A stretch of DNA of 64,000 nucleotides from Cobetia amphilecti. GTDB taxonomy: Bacteria > Pseudomonadota > Gammaproteobacteria > Pseudomonadales > Halomonadaceae. Where the stretch lies: the NCBI RefSeq assembly GCF_030010415.1, contig NZ_JASCSA010000003.1; one strand, given 5' to 3'. The notes beneath the pieces were generated by a model. That model did no database searches. It was not told where the DNA came from and saw only the letters and a list, made by a program, of their open reading frames with translations. Positions 56,880 to 64,000 of this stretch are shown here, in pieces (positions within the stretch are counted from its first letter, which is position 1; every line of letters starts with the position of its first letter). Made by a program: the position numbers and the translations under genes.

Positions 56880-57917
56880 TCAGCGCTGCTGACGCGCGCG
56901 TGTCGGCGACATGCCGAAGTAATCACGGAAGCAGTGGCTGAAGTGGGTGGTGCTGACGAAGCCACAGGCCACGGTGACCTCGGTGATGCTGGCACTGCCC
57001 TGTGTCAGCAGCTGGCGTGCCCGGGTAAGGCGCAGCTCCAGATAGTAGCGCGAGGGCGTGGTATCCAGATGGCGGGTGAACAGGCGCTCGATCTGGCGGC
57101 GTGACAGCGTCACGCAGTGCGAGATCTCGCTAATGCTCAAAGGCTCCTCGAGGTTGTTGCTCATCAGCTCGAGGATGGTGCGCAGTGCCTCCGGGTGCTG
57201 GCTGTCCGGCGCGGGCAGCGTCTGGTCCGGATGCCAGGGGCTGGGTGTCGCGGGGCGCTCGCAGGCGAGGATTTCCTCGACACTGCGCGCCAGGTCATCG
57301 CCGTGACGCTGGCGCATGGCTTCCAGCATCATGTTCAGCGCGCTGCCGGCATTGGTGCAGCTGAAGCGCGCCGCTTCCACCACCAGCGGGGCACGTGACA
57401 GCTCCAGCTGGGGGAATGACTCGCTGAACAGCGCCGCATTCTCGGGATGGATGGTGCAGCGATGGCCCGCCATCACGCCGGCGGCTGCCAGAAAGTAGCT
57501 GCCATTCCACAGGCTGCCGAGGCGACAGCTCTGGTGGTCGGCTCGCCGCAAGACCTCGCTCAGCAAGGGAATCTCGTCCAGCTGCACCCGGTAGCCGCCA
57601 CACACGATGATCATGTCGATCTGCGCCTGCCCCAGCGACTCGAGCCCGGCGCTGGCCATGATGTCGATGCCCAGATCACTGCGTACGCTGCCCGCCGTCA
57701 CCCCGAAGGTGTGAATGCGATAGAAGGGGACATCGCGGAGCAGATTGGCCGTGACCAGCACATCGAGGGCGCTGGTGAAGGCGGGCATCGAGAAGTGCTC
57801 CAGTAAAATGAAGGCGACATTGAGCGGTGCGCTCTGGGCACAGGTCACGTCCTTGAGCAGATGTTGGTTGCGACGCTTCATCGCGGGGGTGAAGTCGCGG
57901 CGACGGGGCGAGGTCAT
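56880..57917 (-). CDS. GlxA-type AraC-family regulator (GATase1-like domain)
   Basis: 345 aa. An N-terminal DJ-1/GATase1-like domain (about 18-210; PLNVAFILLEHFSMPAFTSALDV, MIIVCGGYRVQ) is followed by the AraC helix-turn-helix (about 240-340; ISEISHCVTLSRRQIERLF, VTVACGFVSTTHFSHCFRDYFG). This fits the group of GbdR and CdhR, which control betaine/carnitine catabolism in pseudomonads. Divergent from two BCCT transporters, so it probably activates them. I chose ATG 57917; ATG 57878 is an alternative and neither has a strong ribosome site. Confidence 0.82.
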   Translation of the reverse strand: MTSPRRRDFTPAMKRRNQHLLKDVTCAQSAPLNVAFILLEHFSMPAFTSALDVLVTANLLRDVPFYRIHTFGVTAGSVRSDLGIDIMASAGLESLGQAQIDMIIVCGGYRVQLDEIPLLSEVLRRADHQSCRLGSLWNGSYFLAAAGVMAGHRCTIHPENAALFSESFPQLELSRAPLVVEAARFSCTNAGSALNMMLEAMRQRHGDDLARSVEEILACERPATPSPWHPDQTLPAPDSQHPEALRTILELMSNNLEEPLSISEISHCVTLSRRQIERLFTRHLDTTPSRYYLELRLTRARQLLTQGSASITEVTVACGFVSTTHFSHCFRDYFGMSPTRARQQR

Positions 57918-58061
57918 GGCTTGCGTTCGTTGCAGGGGCCGCGAGCGGCAGTGGATCGAAGGCGGCCGGGAGGGCGGCCACCGTGAGACTCCATCCTCGC
58001 AGCTGCGCGCTCCCGCGGCGAGCCTCTCGCTGGCGGTTACGGGGTGGCAGGCATGTAATGA

Positions 58062-58182
58062 GGCTGTTGGCTTGATGATACGTCGCGTTACATGGGTGTA
58101 AAAACAATCACTTGTGTCATATTCGGCGCTTTCTCGCCTGTTAGACTGCCCCGTCACTCAGATCATGCCCCGAGGCTGACTA
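58062..58182 (+). promoter_or_regulatory. Conserved upstream region of BCCT gene 1
   Basis: This 121-bp stretch aligns without gaps to 59972-60092 upstream of the second BCCT gene, including GATACGTCGCGTTACAT and GTGTAAAAACAA and the last 30 bases to the start codon. No good -35 is seen; TAGACT and TACACT lie at equivalent places as weak -10 candidates. This fits an activator-dependent promoter. Confidence 0.6.
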
Positions 58183-59838
58183 ATGACGGATACCACCCGG
58201 ACTGCCTTGTCCGGCTCCGCAACCCAAGCAGCTCCCCTTTCCGATCACGCCGTATCTCTTGCTGATCACACCACATCCTCTCCCGATCAAGCCGCATCTC
58301 TTCCTGATTCCGAGCTCACAGCGCTCAACAGCTCCCGCAGTCTGGACTGGCCGGTCTTCCTCCTCAGTGGAGGCGTGATGGCGCTGTTCGTCGCCGCCGC
58401 ACTCATCGACCTGGACGGCGTGTCGGCCCTGATCAATCACGCCTTCGACTTCTCGACCACCTACTTCGGTGCCTATTGGCAGGGCTTGATGATCGTGACC
58501 TTCCTCGTCGCCGTCGGCATGACCTTCGGGCGCACGGGGCGCGTGGTCTTGGGCGGGTTGGCGACGCCTGACATCTCCACGCCGCGCTGGATGGCGACCA
58601 TTCTGTGCACCCTGCTGGCCGGTGGTGGCGTGTTCTGGGCCGCCGCAGAGCCCATTGCGCACTTCGCCTCGCCGCCGCCCGTCTTCGGGCCGGATGCACC
58701 GGTCGGCAATCTCGATGCCGCCTACAATGCGCTGGCGCAGAGCTTCATGCACTGGGGCTTTCTCGGCTGGGCGGTGCTGGGCAGTCTGACGGGCGTCGTC
58801 TTCATGCACCTGCACTATGAGAAGGGCTTGCCGCTCAAGCCGCGCACCTTGCTCTATCCGCTGCTCGGAGAGCGCGTGATGCGTGGGCCGATCGGCGCGC
58901 TGGTCGATGCCTGCTGCGTACTGGCCGTCATCGCGGGCACCGTGGGGCCGGTCGGGTTCCTCGGCATCCAGGTCAGTTACGGGCTCAATGCGCTGTTCGG
59001 CATTCCCGATACCTACGCGACGCAACTGGTGCTGCTGGCCATCCTGACCCTCGTCTACACCCTGTCCGCCGTCAGTGGCGTGATGCGCGGCATCCAGTTC
59101 CTGAGCAGTGCCAACGTGCTGATCGGCGGCGCGATGCTGTTCTTCATCGTGCTCTTCGGGCCGACCGAATTCCTGCTCAAGGCCTTCCCGCTGGGCATGG
59201 TCGACTACCTGGACAATATCGTGCCGATGGCGGTCTTCCGCGGCGACAGCGGCTGGCTGGATAGCTGGACGCTGTTCTTCTGGGGCTGGTTCATCGGCTT
59301 CGGCCCGCTGATGGCGATGCTGGTCGCGCGTATCTCGCGGGGGCGCACACTGCGTCAGATGGTGCTGTTGATCACCATCCTGTCGCCGCTCGCGACCTGT
59401 GTCTGGTTTACCATTCTCGGCGGCAGCGGCCTGGCCTTCGAGCTGGAAAACCCCGGCAGCGTCTCCGGCCCGTTCAGCGGCTTCAATCTGTCGGCGGCCT
59501 TGATCGCCATCACTCAGCAGCTGCCGTTCGGCTTCATCATGTCGGTGCTGTTCCTGATTCTGTCGGCGCTGTTCGTGGCCACGACCGGGGATTCGATGAC
59601 CTACGCCATCTCGATGGTGATGAGCGGGCACGACAACCCGCCACGCAGCGTGCGTGTGTTCTGGAGCCTGATCATGGGTGTCGTGGCGGCGATCCTGATC
59701 TCGATGGGCAATGGCGGCATCAATGCGCTGCAATCCTTCATCGTGGTGACCGCGGTGCCTGTCTCGCTGGTGCTGTTGCCCAGTCTGTGGAATGCCCCAC
59801 GTATCGCGCGGCAGATGGCGCGTGAGCAAGGGTTGTAA
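58183..59838 (+). CDS. BCCT-family transporter 1
   Basis: 551 aa, 12 membrane helices, of the betaine/choline/carnitine transporter family. Family hallmarks: GGGVFWAAAEPIAHF (normally GIGLMFYG-type), and WGWFIGFGPLMAMLVARISRGRTL. Relative to BetP, two Trp of the substrate box remain (HW and GW in helix 4), but the Tyr is Leu and one Trp of helix 8 is Phe. An N-terminal extension of about 50 residues contains three 7-residue repeats. Substrate is therefore uncertain. Terminator at 59851. Confidence 0.88.
   Translation: MTDTTRTALSGSATQAAPLSDHAVSLADHTTSSPDQAASLPDSELTALNSSRSLDWPVFLLSGGVMALFVAAALIDLDGVSALINHAFDFSTTYFGAYWQGLMIVTFLVAVGMTFGRTGRVVLGGLATPDISTPRWMATILCTLLAGGGVFWAAAEPIAHFASPPPVFGPDAPVGNLDAAYNALAQSFMHWGFLGWAVLGSLTGVVFMHLHYEKGLPLKPRTLLYPLLGERVMRGPIGALVDACCVLAVIAGTVGPVGFLGIQVSYGLNALFGIPDTYATQLVLLAILTLVYTLSAVSGVMRGIQFLSSANVLIGGAMLFFIVLFGPTEFLLKAFPLGMVDYLDNIVPMAVFRGDSGWLDSWTLFFWGWFIGFGPLMAMLVARISRGRTLRQMVLLITILSPLATCVWFTILGGSGLAFELENPGSVSGPFSGFNLSAALIAITQQLPFGFIMSVLFLILSALFVATTGDSMTYAISMVMSGHDNPPRSVRVFWSLIMGVVAAILISMGNGGINALQSFIVVTAVPVSLVLLPSLWNAPRIARQMAREQGL
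58243..58305 (+). repeat. Three 21-bp tandem repeats in the BCCT 1 N-terminus
   Basis: 58243-58263, 58264-58284 and 58285-58305 encode DHAVSLA, DHTTSSP and DQAASLP in frame; absent from BCCT 2. Confidence 0.85.
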
Positions 59839-59850
59839 CTGGCTGATGTG

Positions 59851-59880
59851 AAAAAGGCCGCCCACTCGGGCGGCCTTTGC
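59851..59880 (+). terminator. Intrinsic terminator of BCCT 1
   Basis: AAAGGCCGCCC/GGGCGGCCTTT stem with ACTC loop and Ts. Confidence 0.9.
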
Positions 59881-59971
59881 ATGTCGTCATGCACGGATCA
59901 GCCTGGCATGGCCGCAAGATGGCAGCCGAGGGAGGTCATGAGTTGTTATCACCGATGCCCGGATGTAAAAC

Positions 59972-60092
59972 GGCTGTAGGCTTGGTGATACGTCGCGTTA
60001 CATAGGTGTAAAAACAACGGCTTGTGTCATAGTTCAGCGTTTTACGGCTGATACACTGCACCGTCACTCAGATCATGCCCAGAGGCTGACTA
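59972..60092 (+). promoter_or_regulatory. Conserved upstream region of BCCT gene 2
   Basis: Second copy of the 121-bp element (see 58062-58182). The offset between copies (1910 bases) equals the distance between the two start codons, so there are no net insertions. Confidence 0.6.
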
Positions 60093-61673
60093 ATGACGGA
60101 TTCTTCCCGGACTGTTTCGTCCGGCTCCGCCACACCGGTAAATCCCCCCGCTGAACCCGCACACACCCCGCAAGGTATCGACTGGCCCGTCTTCATCATC
60201 AGTGGTGGCGTATTGGCAGTGTTCGCCATCGCCGCACTGGTGGATCTCGACGCTGTCTCCGCGCTCATCCAGAGTGCCTTCGGTGTCTCGACCCAATACT
60301 TCGGTGCCTACTGGCAAGCGCTGATGCTGGCGACCTTCGTCATCGCCATCGTGCTGACCATCGGCCGTACCGGACGGGTGCGCATGGGCGGGCTGGCGGC
60401 GCCAGATATCTCGACGCTGCGCTGGATGGCCATCATCCTGTGCACGTTGCTTGCGGGTGGTGGTGTCTTCTGGGCAGCGGCAGAGCCGATCGCTCACTTC
60501 ACCTCGCCGCCGCCGGTGTTCGGCGCGGACGCCCCGACAGGCAATGCCGATGCCGCCTACAACGCGCTGGCGCAGAGCTTCATGCACTGGGGCTTTCTGG
60601 CCTGGGCGATGCTCGGCAGCCTGACCGGCATCATCTTCATGTACCTGCACTACGAGAAGGGCCTGCCGCTCAAGCCGCGCACGCTGCTCTATCCGCTGTT
60701 CGGCGACCGTGTCATGCGTGGCCCCATCGGTGCGCTGGTCGATGCCTGCTGCGTGCTGGCAGTGGTGGCCGGTACCGTCGGCCCCATCGGCTTTCTCGGT
60801 CTGCAGGTCAGCTATGGCCTCAATGCGCTGTTCGGCATTCCCGATACCTACGCGACCCAGCTCACGCTGCTGCTCGTACTGACCGTCATCTATACCCTGT
60901 CCGCCGTCAGCGGCGTGACCCGTGGCATCCAGTTCCTGAGCAGCACCAACGTCCTGCTCGGCGGCGCGCTGTTGCTGTTCATCCTGATCATGGGCCCGAC
61001 CGGCTTCCTGCTCGAAGCCTTCCCGCAGGGCCTGGTGCGCTACGTCGGTGACTTCGTCGCCATGTCTTCCTTCCGGGGTGACGATGGCTGGTTGAATGGC
61101 TGGACGCTGTTCTTCTGGGGCTGGTTCATCGGCTATGGTCCGCTGATGGCGATGTTCGTGGCGCGTATCTCGCGTGGCCGCACCCTGCGTCAGATGGTGC
61201 TGTTGATCGCGGTCATCTCGCCACTGGTCACCTGCCTGTGGTTCACCATCATCGGTGGCAGCGGCCTGGCCTTCGAGCTGAGCAACCCGGGCAGCGTCTC
61301 CGGCCCGTTCACCGGCTTCAATCTGCCGGCAGCGCTGATCGCCATCACCCAGCAACTGCCGTTCGGCTTCACCATCTCGGTGCTGTTCCTGGTGCTGACC
61401 ACGCTGTTCGTCGCCACTACCGGTGACTCGATGACCTATGCGGTCTCGATGGTGATGAGTGGGCACGACAATCCGCCGCGCGGCGTGCGCGTGTTCTGGA
61501 GCCTGATGATGGGCGTGGTCGCGGCGCTGCTGATCTCGATGGGCGATGGCGGCATCAATGCGCTGCAATCCTTCATCGTCGTCACCGCCGTGCCGGTGTC
61601 GCTGATTCTGCTGCCCAGCCTGTGGAACGCTCCGCTGATTGCACGCCGCATGGCGCGCGAGCAGGGCGTCTGA
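60093..61673 (+). CDS. BCCT-family transporter 2 (paralogue)
   Basis: 526 aa, very similar to BCCT 1 throughout its membrane part, differing in N-terminus and in helix-8 box residues (IGYGP instead of IGFGP). GGGVFWAAAEPIAHFTSPPPVFG and MHWGFLAWAMLG show the same substitutions from BetP as in copy 1. A tandem duplication with its own copy of the promoter region. Terminator at 61713. Confidence 0.88.
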   Translation: MTDSSRTVSSGSATPVNPPAEPAHTPQGIDWPVFIISGGVLAVFAIAALVDLDAVSALIQSAFGVSTQYFGAYWQALMLATFVIAIVLTIGRTGRVRMGGLAAPDISTLRWMAIILCTLLAGGGVFWAAAEPIAHFTSPPPVFGADAPTGNADAAYNALAQSFMHWGFLAWAMLGSLTGIIFMYLHYEKGLPLKPRTLLYPLFGDRVMRGPIGALVDACCVLAVVAGTVGPIGFLGLQVSYGLNALFGIPDTYATQLTLLLVLTVIYTLSAVSGVTRGIQFLSSTNVLLGGALLLFILIMGPTGFLLEAFPQGLVRYVGDFVAMSSFRGDDGWLNGWTLFFWGWFIGYGPLMAMFVARISRGRTLRQMVLLIAVISPLVTCLWFTIIGGSGLAFELSNPGSVSGPFTGFNLPAALIAITQQLPFGFTISVLFLVLTTLFVATTGDSMTYAVSMVMSGHDNPPRGVRVFWSLMMGVVAALLISMGDGGINALQSFIVVTAVPVSLILLPSLWNAPLIARRMAREQGV

Positions 61674-61712
61674 TCGGCTCCGTTCGAAAGCAATGCGCGT
61701 CTCGCACCATCA

Positions 61713-61740
61713 AAAACGCCGCCCCGAGGGGCGGCGTTTT
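61713..61740. terminator. Bidirectional terminator BCCT 2 / ohr
   Basis: AAAACGCCGCCCC-GA-GGGGCGGCGTTTT palindrome; T-run on the plus side and A-run on the other. Confidence 0.92.
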
Positions 61741-61766
61741 CGTGTCTGGCGATCAGTCGTCAGTCA

Positions 61767-62195
61767 TCAGACGCTGACGTTCAGCGTCACATCGATGTTG
61801 CCACGCGTCGCGTTGGAGTACGGGCACACCTGATGCGCCTTCTCGACCAGCGCATCCGCCTCGGCCTTGTCCATGCCCGGCAGGCTGATATCCAGCGCCA
61901 CCTCGATACCGAAACCGGCCGGAATCTGGCCGATGCCCACCTTACCGGTGATCTCCAGGCCTTCCGGCAGCGTCACGCCGTCAGTGCTGGCCACGTGCTT
62001 CATGGCACCGATGAAGCAGGCAGAGTAACCCGCCGCGAACAGCTGCTCCGGGTTGGTACCTTCACCGCCACCACCGCCCAGCTCCTTCGGCGTGCTCAGG
62101 GTGACATCCAGCGCCCCATCGGAAGAACGCGACTTGCCCTCACGACCCCCAGTGGTAGTGGCTTCTGCACGGTACAGCACTTGTTCGATAGACAT
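61767..62195 (-). CDS. ohr: Organic hydroperoxide resistance protein Ohr
   Basis: 142 aa OsmC/Ohr-fold peroxidase that reduces organic peroxides via two Cys. Both redox motifs are present: AGYSACFIGAM and KAHQVCPYSNATRG. GGGGGEGTNPEQLFAAGYSACF is the family signature. I chose ATG 62195 after AAGGAG. The regulator OhrR is not beside it. The gene follows the DUF3883 gene on the same strand. Confidence 0.95.
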   Translation of the reverse strand: MSIEQVLYRAEATTTGGREGKSRSSDGALDVTLSTPKELGGGGGEGTNPEQLFAAGYSACFIGAMKHVASTDGVTLPEGLEITGKVGIGQIPAGFGIEVALDISLPGMDKAEADALVEKAHQVCPYSNATRGNIDVTLNVSV

Positions 62196-62294
62196 GCCTG
62201 ACTCCTTGAGCGGAAAAGCCCTCAGTTGAGGGATGCAGACAAGATGGCGCTTGTCGGACAGAGTTTCAATTGCTGAGGGACGGGCGCCAGACAT

Positions 62295-63152
62295 TCACAG
62301 CAGGTGCGCGCGATAGCTTTGCGGGTTGAGCGTCAATTGCGGGTAGAGGTCACCCCTCAAGCAGTACATGTTGGGTTGGGTTAAGAAGCTAAAGATACGG
62401 AAAAGATGGTAGTGCTCAGGATTGGCTTGCGAACACTTGAGTTCATTTGGCGTGATGAAAAAAGCGCACTCTTTGGCAAATGCCGTTGTCTTCACCTCGA
62501 TCCAACGCTCTCGTCCATCCGCATCAAAGGACAGGACGTCATAGCCCAAGCCATCGCCCTGGGTTTCCGCCACATGCTCGACCTTCTCGGCCAGCGATGT
62601 GTGGCCTTCTTTTCTGAGGCGCATCTTCTCAAAGGCCACCACAAAGCGCTCGCCAGCACTCCCCAGTGCATGGTTGCGGGCTTCTCGCGCCAAGTAGTCG
62701 CGCTTAACCGGCGTGGGCGTCGCGTAACGCTGTTTGGCTTCCTGCACGCTGGTCTGAGGCGTCTTAGATTCCGGTGGCGTGACAATGATGGAAGTATCTT
62801 TTGGGGCCGGTGCATCAATGACCGGCCGGTCTGCTGCATTGCGTGCTGCCTGATCGAATAGCTCAGTACGCAGTAGGTGGCGCTCAACAACATCGACCAG
62901 CATGCCCTGATAATTACTCATCGGCTTGTAGCCGTTGATATAGGGGCAATCGGCATCGCGCAGCACGGCACTGATATTTTGATGCTTAAATTCGATAGAA
63001 GCCTTTGAGCGATTATTTAATTTCTCGGCAAGCTCACGATTGTGGTCCGTTTTCACGTAATGCTGGCCGCAAAGTTCTGCAACCAGCATCTTCTTGTACG
63101 TTTCGACAATCGCTGTGACTTCTTCACCACTCCATGGTTCGGGTCTGCTCAT
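62295..63152 (-). CDS. DUF3883 nuclease-like protein with conserved N-terminal domain
   Basis: 285 aa. Residues about 5-93 form a domain (WSGEEVTAIVETYKKMLVAE, RSKASIEFKHQNISAVL, YINGYKP, NYQ) seen in other proteins ahead of nuclease domains. Residues about 160-270 match DUF3883, with E168 in GSAGERFV, D205 in GLGYDVLSFD and E219-K221 in WIEVKTT, the D-ExK arrangement of PD-(D/E)XK nucleases. A Pro/Thr-rich linker joins them. Start follows AAAGGAG, 24 bases behind the yicC stop. GC is visibly lower than its neighbours, suggesting transfer. Role unproven; defence is one idea. Confidence 0.7.
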   Translation of the reverse strand: MSRPEPWSGEEVTAIVETYKKMLVAELCGQHYVKTDHNRELAEKLNNRSKASIEFKHQNISAVLRDADCPYINGYKPMSNYQGMLVDVVERHLLRTELFDQAARNAADRPVIDAPAPKDTSIIVTPPESKTPQTSVQEAKQRYATPTPVKRDYLAREARNHALGSAGERFVVAFEKMRLRKEGHTSLAEKVEHVAETQGDGLGYDVLSFDADGRERWIEVKTTAFAKECAFFITPNELKCSQANPEHYHLFRIFSFLTQPNMYCLRGDLYPQLTLNPQSYRAHLL

Positions 63153-63176
63153 CCGGCTAACTCCTTTGGCGGGATA

Positions 63177-64000
63177 TCACTCGATATTCTGAATCTGCTC
63201 GCGCATCTGTTCGATCAGCACCTTGAGCTCGACGGCGCAGCGGGTGGTGTCGGCGACGACGGACTTGGAGGAGAGGGTGTTGGCTTCGCGGTTGAGTTCC
63301 TGCATCAGGAAGTCGAGGCGGCGGCCGATGGGGCCCTTTTGGGTGAGCTGACGACGGACTTCGCTGACGTGGGTGTCGAGGCGGTCGAGCTCTTCGTCGA
63401 CGTCGGCCTTCTGGGCCATCAGGGTCAGTTCGGCTTCCAGGCGTTGCGAGTCGAGGGTGGCGCGGACTTCTTCGAGACGGGCGAGCAGGGCTTCGCGCTG
63501 ACGGGCGAGAATGTCCGGCATCAGCCGGCGGACTTCGGCGACGTGGGTGTCGACGCCATCGAGGCGTGCGCTGATCAGTTCGGCGAGGCGTTCGCCTTCG
63601 CGGGCGCGGCCTTCGATATGCTCGTCCAGCGCGCGCTTGAACAGGTTGAGGGCATCGGCCTTTATGCGCTCTTGATCGGCGCCTTCGCGCACCAGCACAC
63701 CGGGGTAGTCGAGCAGGGCGAGGCGTGAGGGTTGCGGGGCGTCCGGGCAGTGCTGGCCGACTTCGGCGAGCACGCGGCTGAGTTCACCCAGGCGTCTGGC
63801 ATCGACGGCGAGGCTGTCGGCACCGGCTTCGGCGTCAAAGCGCAGCGAGAGTTCGACCTTGCCGCGGTTGAGGCGCTTGCGCAGGCCTTCGCGGAAGGCG
63901 CTTTCCAGTTCGCGCAGGCTGTCGGGCAGGCGGAAGTGCGGTTCGAGATAGCGCTGGTTCACCGAGCGCAGCTCCAGCGTCAGGGTGCCGTAGTCGGCTT
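63177..64000 (-). CDS. yicC: YicC-family endoribonuclease, 5' end cut by window edge
   Basis: The C-terminal 273 residues are in the window. The frame runs through the edge without a start: SVNQRYLEPHFRLPDSLR is the internal family motif (a GTG at 63962 is the Val in this motif, not a start). The C-terminal domain has GPIGRRLDFLMQELNREANTLSSKS, the YicC signature. YicC/YloC proteins are RNases linked to sRNA control in E. coli. gmk, its usual neighbour, is 8 kb away here. Confidence 0.93.
   Translation of the reverse strand, partial: ADYGTLTLELRSVNQRYLEPHFRLPDSLRELESAFREGLRKRLNRGKVELSLRFDAEAGADSLAVDARRLGELSRVLAEVGQHCPDAPQPSRLALLDYPGVLVREGADQERIKADALNLFKRALDEHIEGRAREGERLAELISARLDGVDTHVAEVRRLMPDILARQREALLARLEEVRATLDSQRLEAELTLMAQKADVDEELDRLDTHVSEVRRQLTQKGPIGRRLDFLMQELNREANTLSSKSVVADTTRCAVELKVLIEQMREQIQNIE

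Noticed and set aside
58180..59865. 561-codon open frame antisense to BCCT 1 (and a similar one at 60090-61568)
   Set aside because: Gln/His/Asp-rich nonsense translation typical of antisense frames in high-GC membrane-protein genes; both arise because the two sense genes are paralogues.

Overview
This is a contiguous piece of a high-GC gammaproteobacterial chromosome, most like a marine or halophilic Halomonadaceae (Cobetia/Halomonas type). That placement is inferred from gene order and content: mnmG-rsmG-parA-parB-atpIBEFHAGDC-glmU-glmR-glmS, then pst/pho-ubiA-ubiC-rubB-HU-recG-oxyR as in pseudomonads, plus BCCT, NSS and TRAP-type transport genes. No rRNA, tRNA, insertion sequence, CRISPR array or prophage was seen. 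Nearly all genes are intact; only yicC runs off the right edge.

Layout. 1-536: non-coding, AT-rich at its left end, with near-DnaA boxes around a sigma70-like promoter. 537-4989: mnmG, rsmG, parA, parB (tRNA and rRNA modification, chromosome partition). 5395-12490: the complete F1Fo ATP synthase operon. 12817-17047: hexosamine synthesis (glmU, then the glmR-glmS pair). 17217-27627: a mixed block of rluF, a YitT membrane protein, a DUF72 protein, an NSS amino-acid transporter, a 74-aa protein divergent from a HexR-like regulator, uvrD and an orphan Tat-exported TRAP binding protein. 27766-38880: a yciA-type thioesterase, then the phosphate module pstS-pstC-pstA-pstB-phoU, cysZ, and phoB-phoR on the opposite strand, with clear Pho boxes before pstC and phoB. 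39104-43797: ubiA, ubiC, rubredoxin reductase, HU, and two small proteins of unknown function. 43988-50443: a YccS-like protein, recG-oxyR (overlapping) and a divergent SDR gene. 50671-54947: ridA, spoT, rpoZ, gmk. 54948-63176: an accessory segment between gmk and yicC, which usually lie close together. It holds a candidate non-coding transcript, an MFS exporter, a GATase1-AraC regulator divergent from two tandem BCCT transporters, ohr and a DUF3883 nuclease-like gene.

How the genes work together. The left third is the usual core for chromosome segregation, energy and cell-wall precursor supply. The centre senses and imports phosphate: PstSCAB with PhoU and PhoR-PhoB form the signalling loop, and PhoB boxes close it. 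The right side carries stringent response (spoT, rpoZ), nucleotide (gmk) and oxidative stress (oxyR, ohr) functions. The most unusual items are the duplicated BCCT genes with an identical-length conserved upstream region and altered substrate-box residues, the orphan terminator pointing to an unannotated RNA, a 33-bp palindrome before parA, a convergent pair of perfect DnaA boxes near 50.5 kb, the DUF3883 gene 24 bases behind yicC, and short tandem repeats recurring at gene ends and in linkers.
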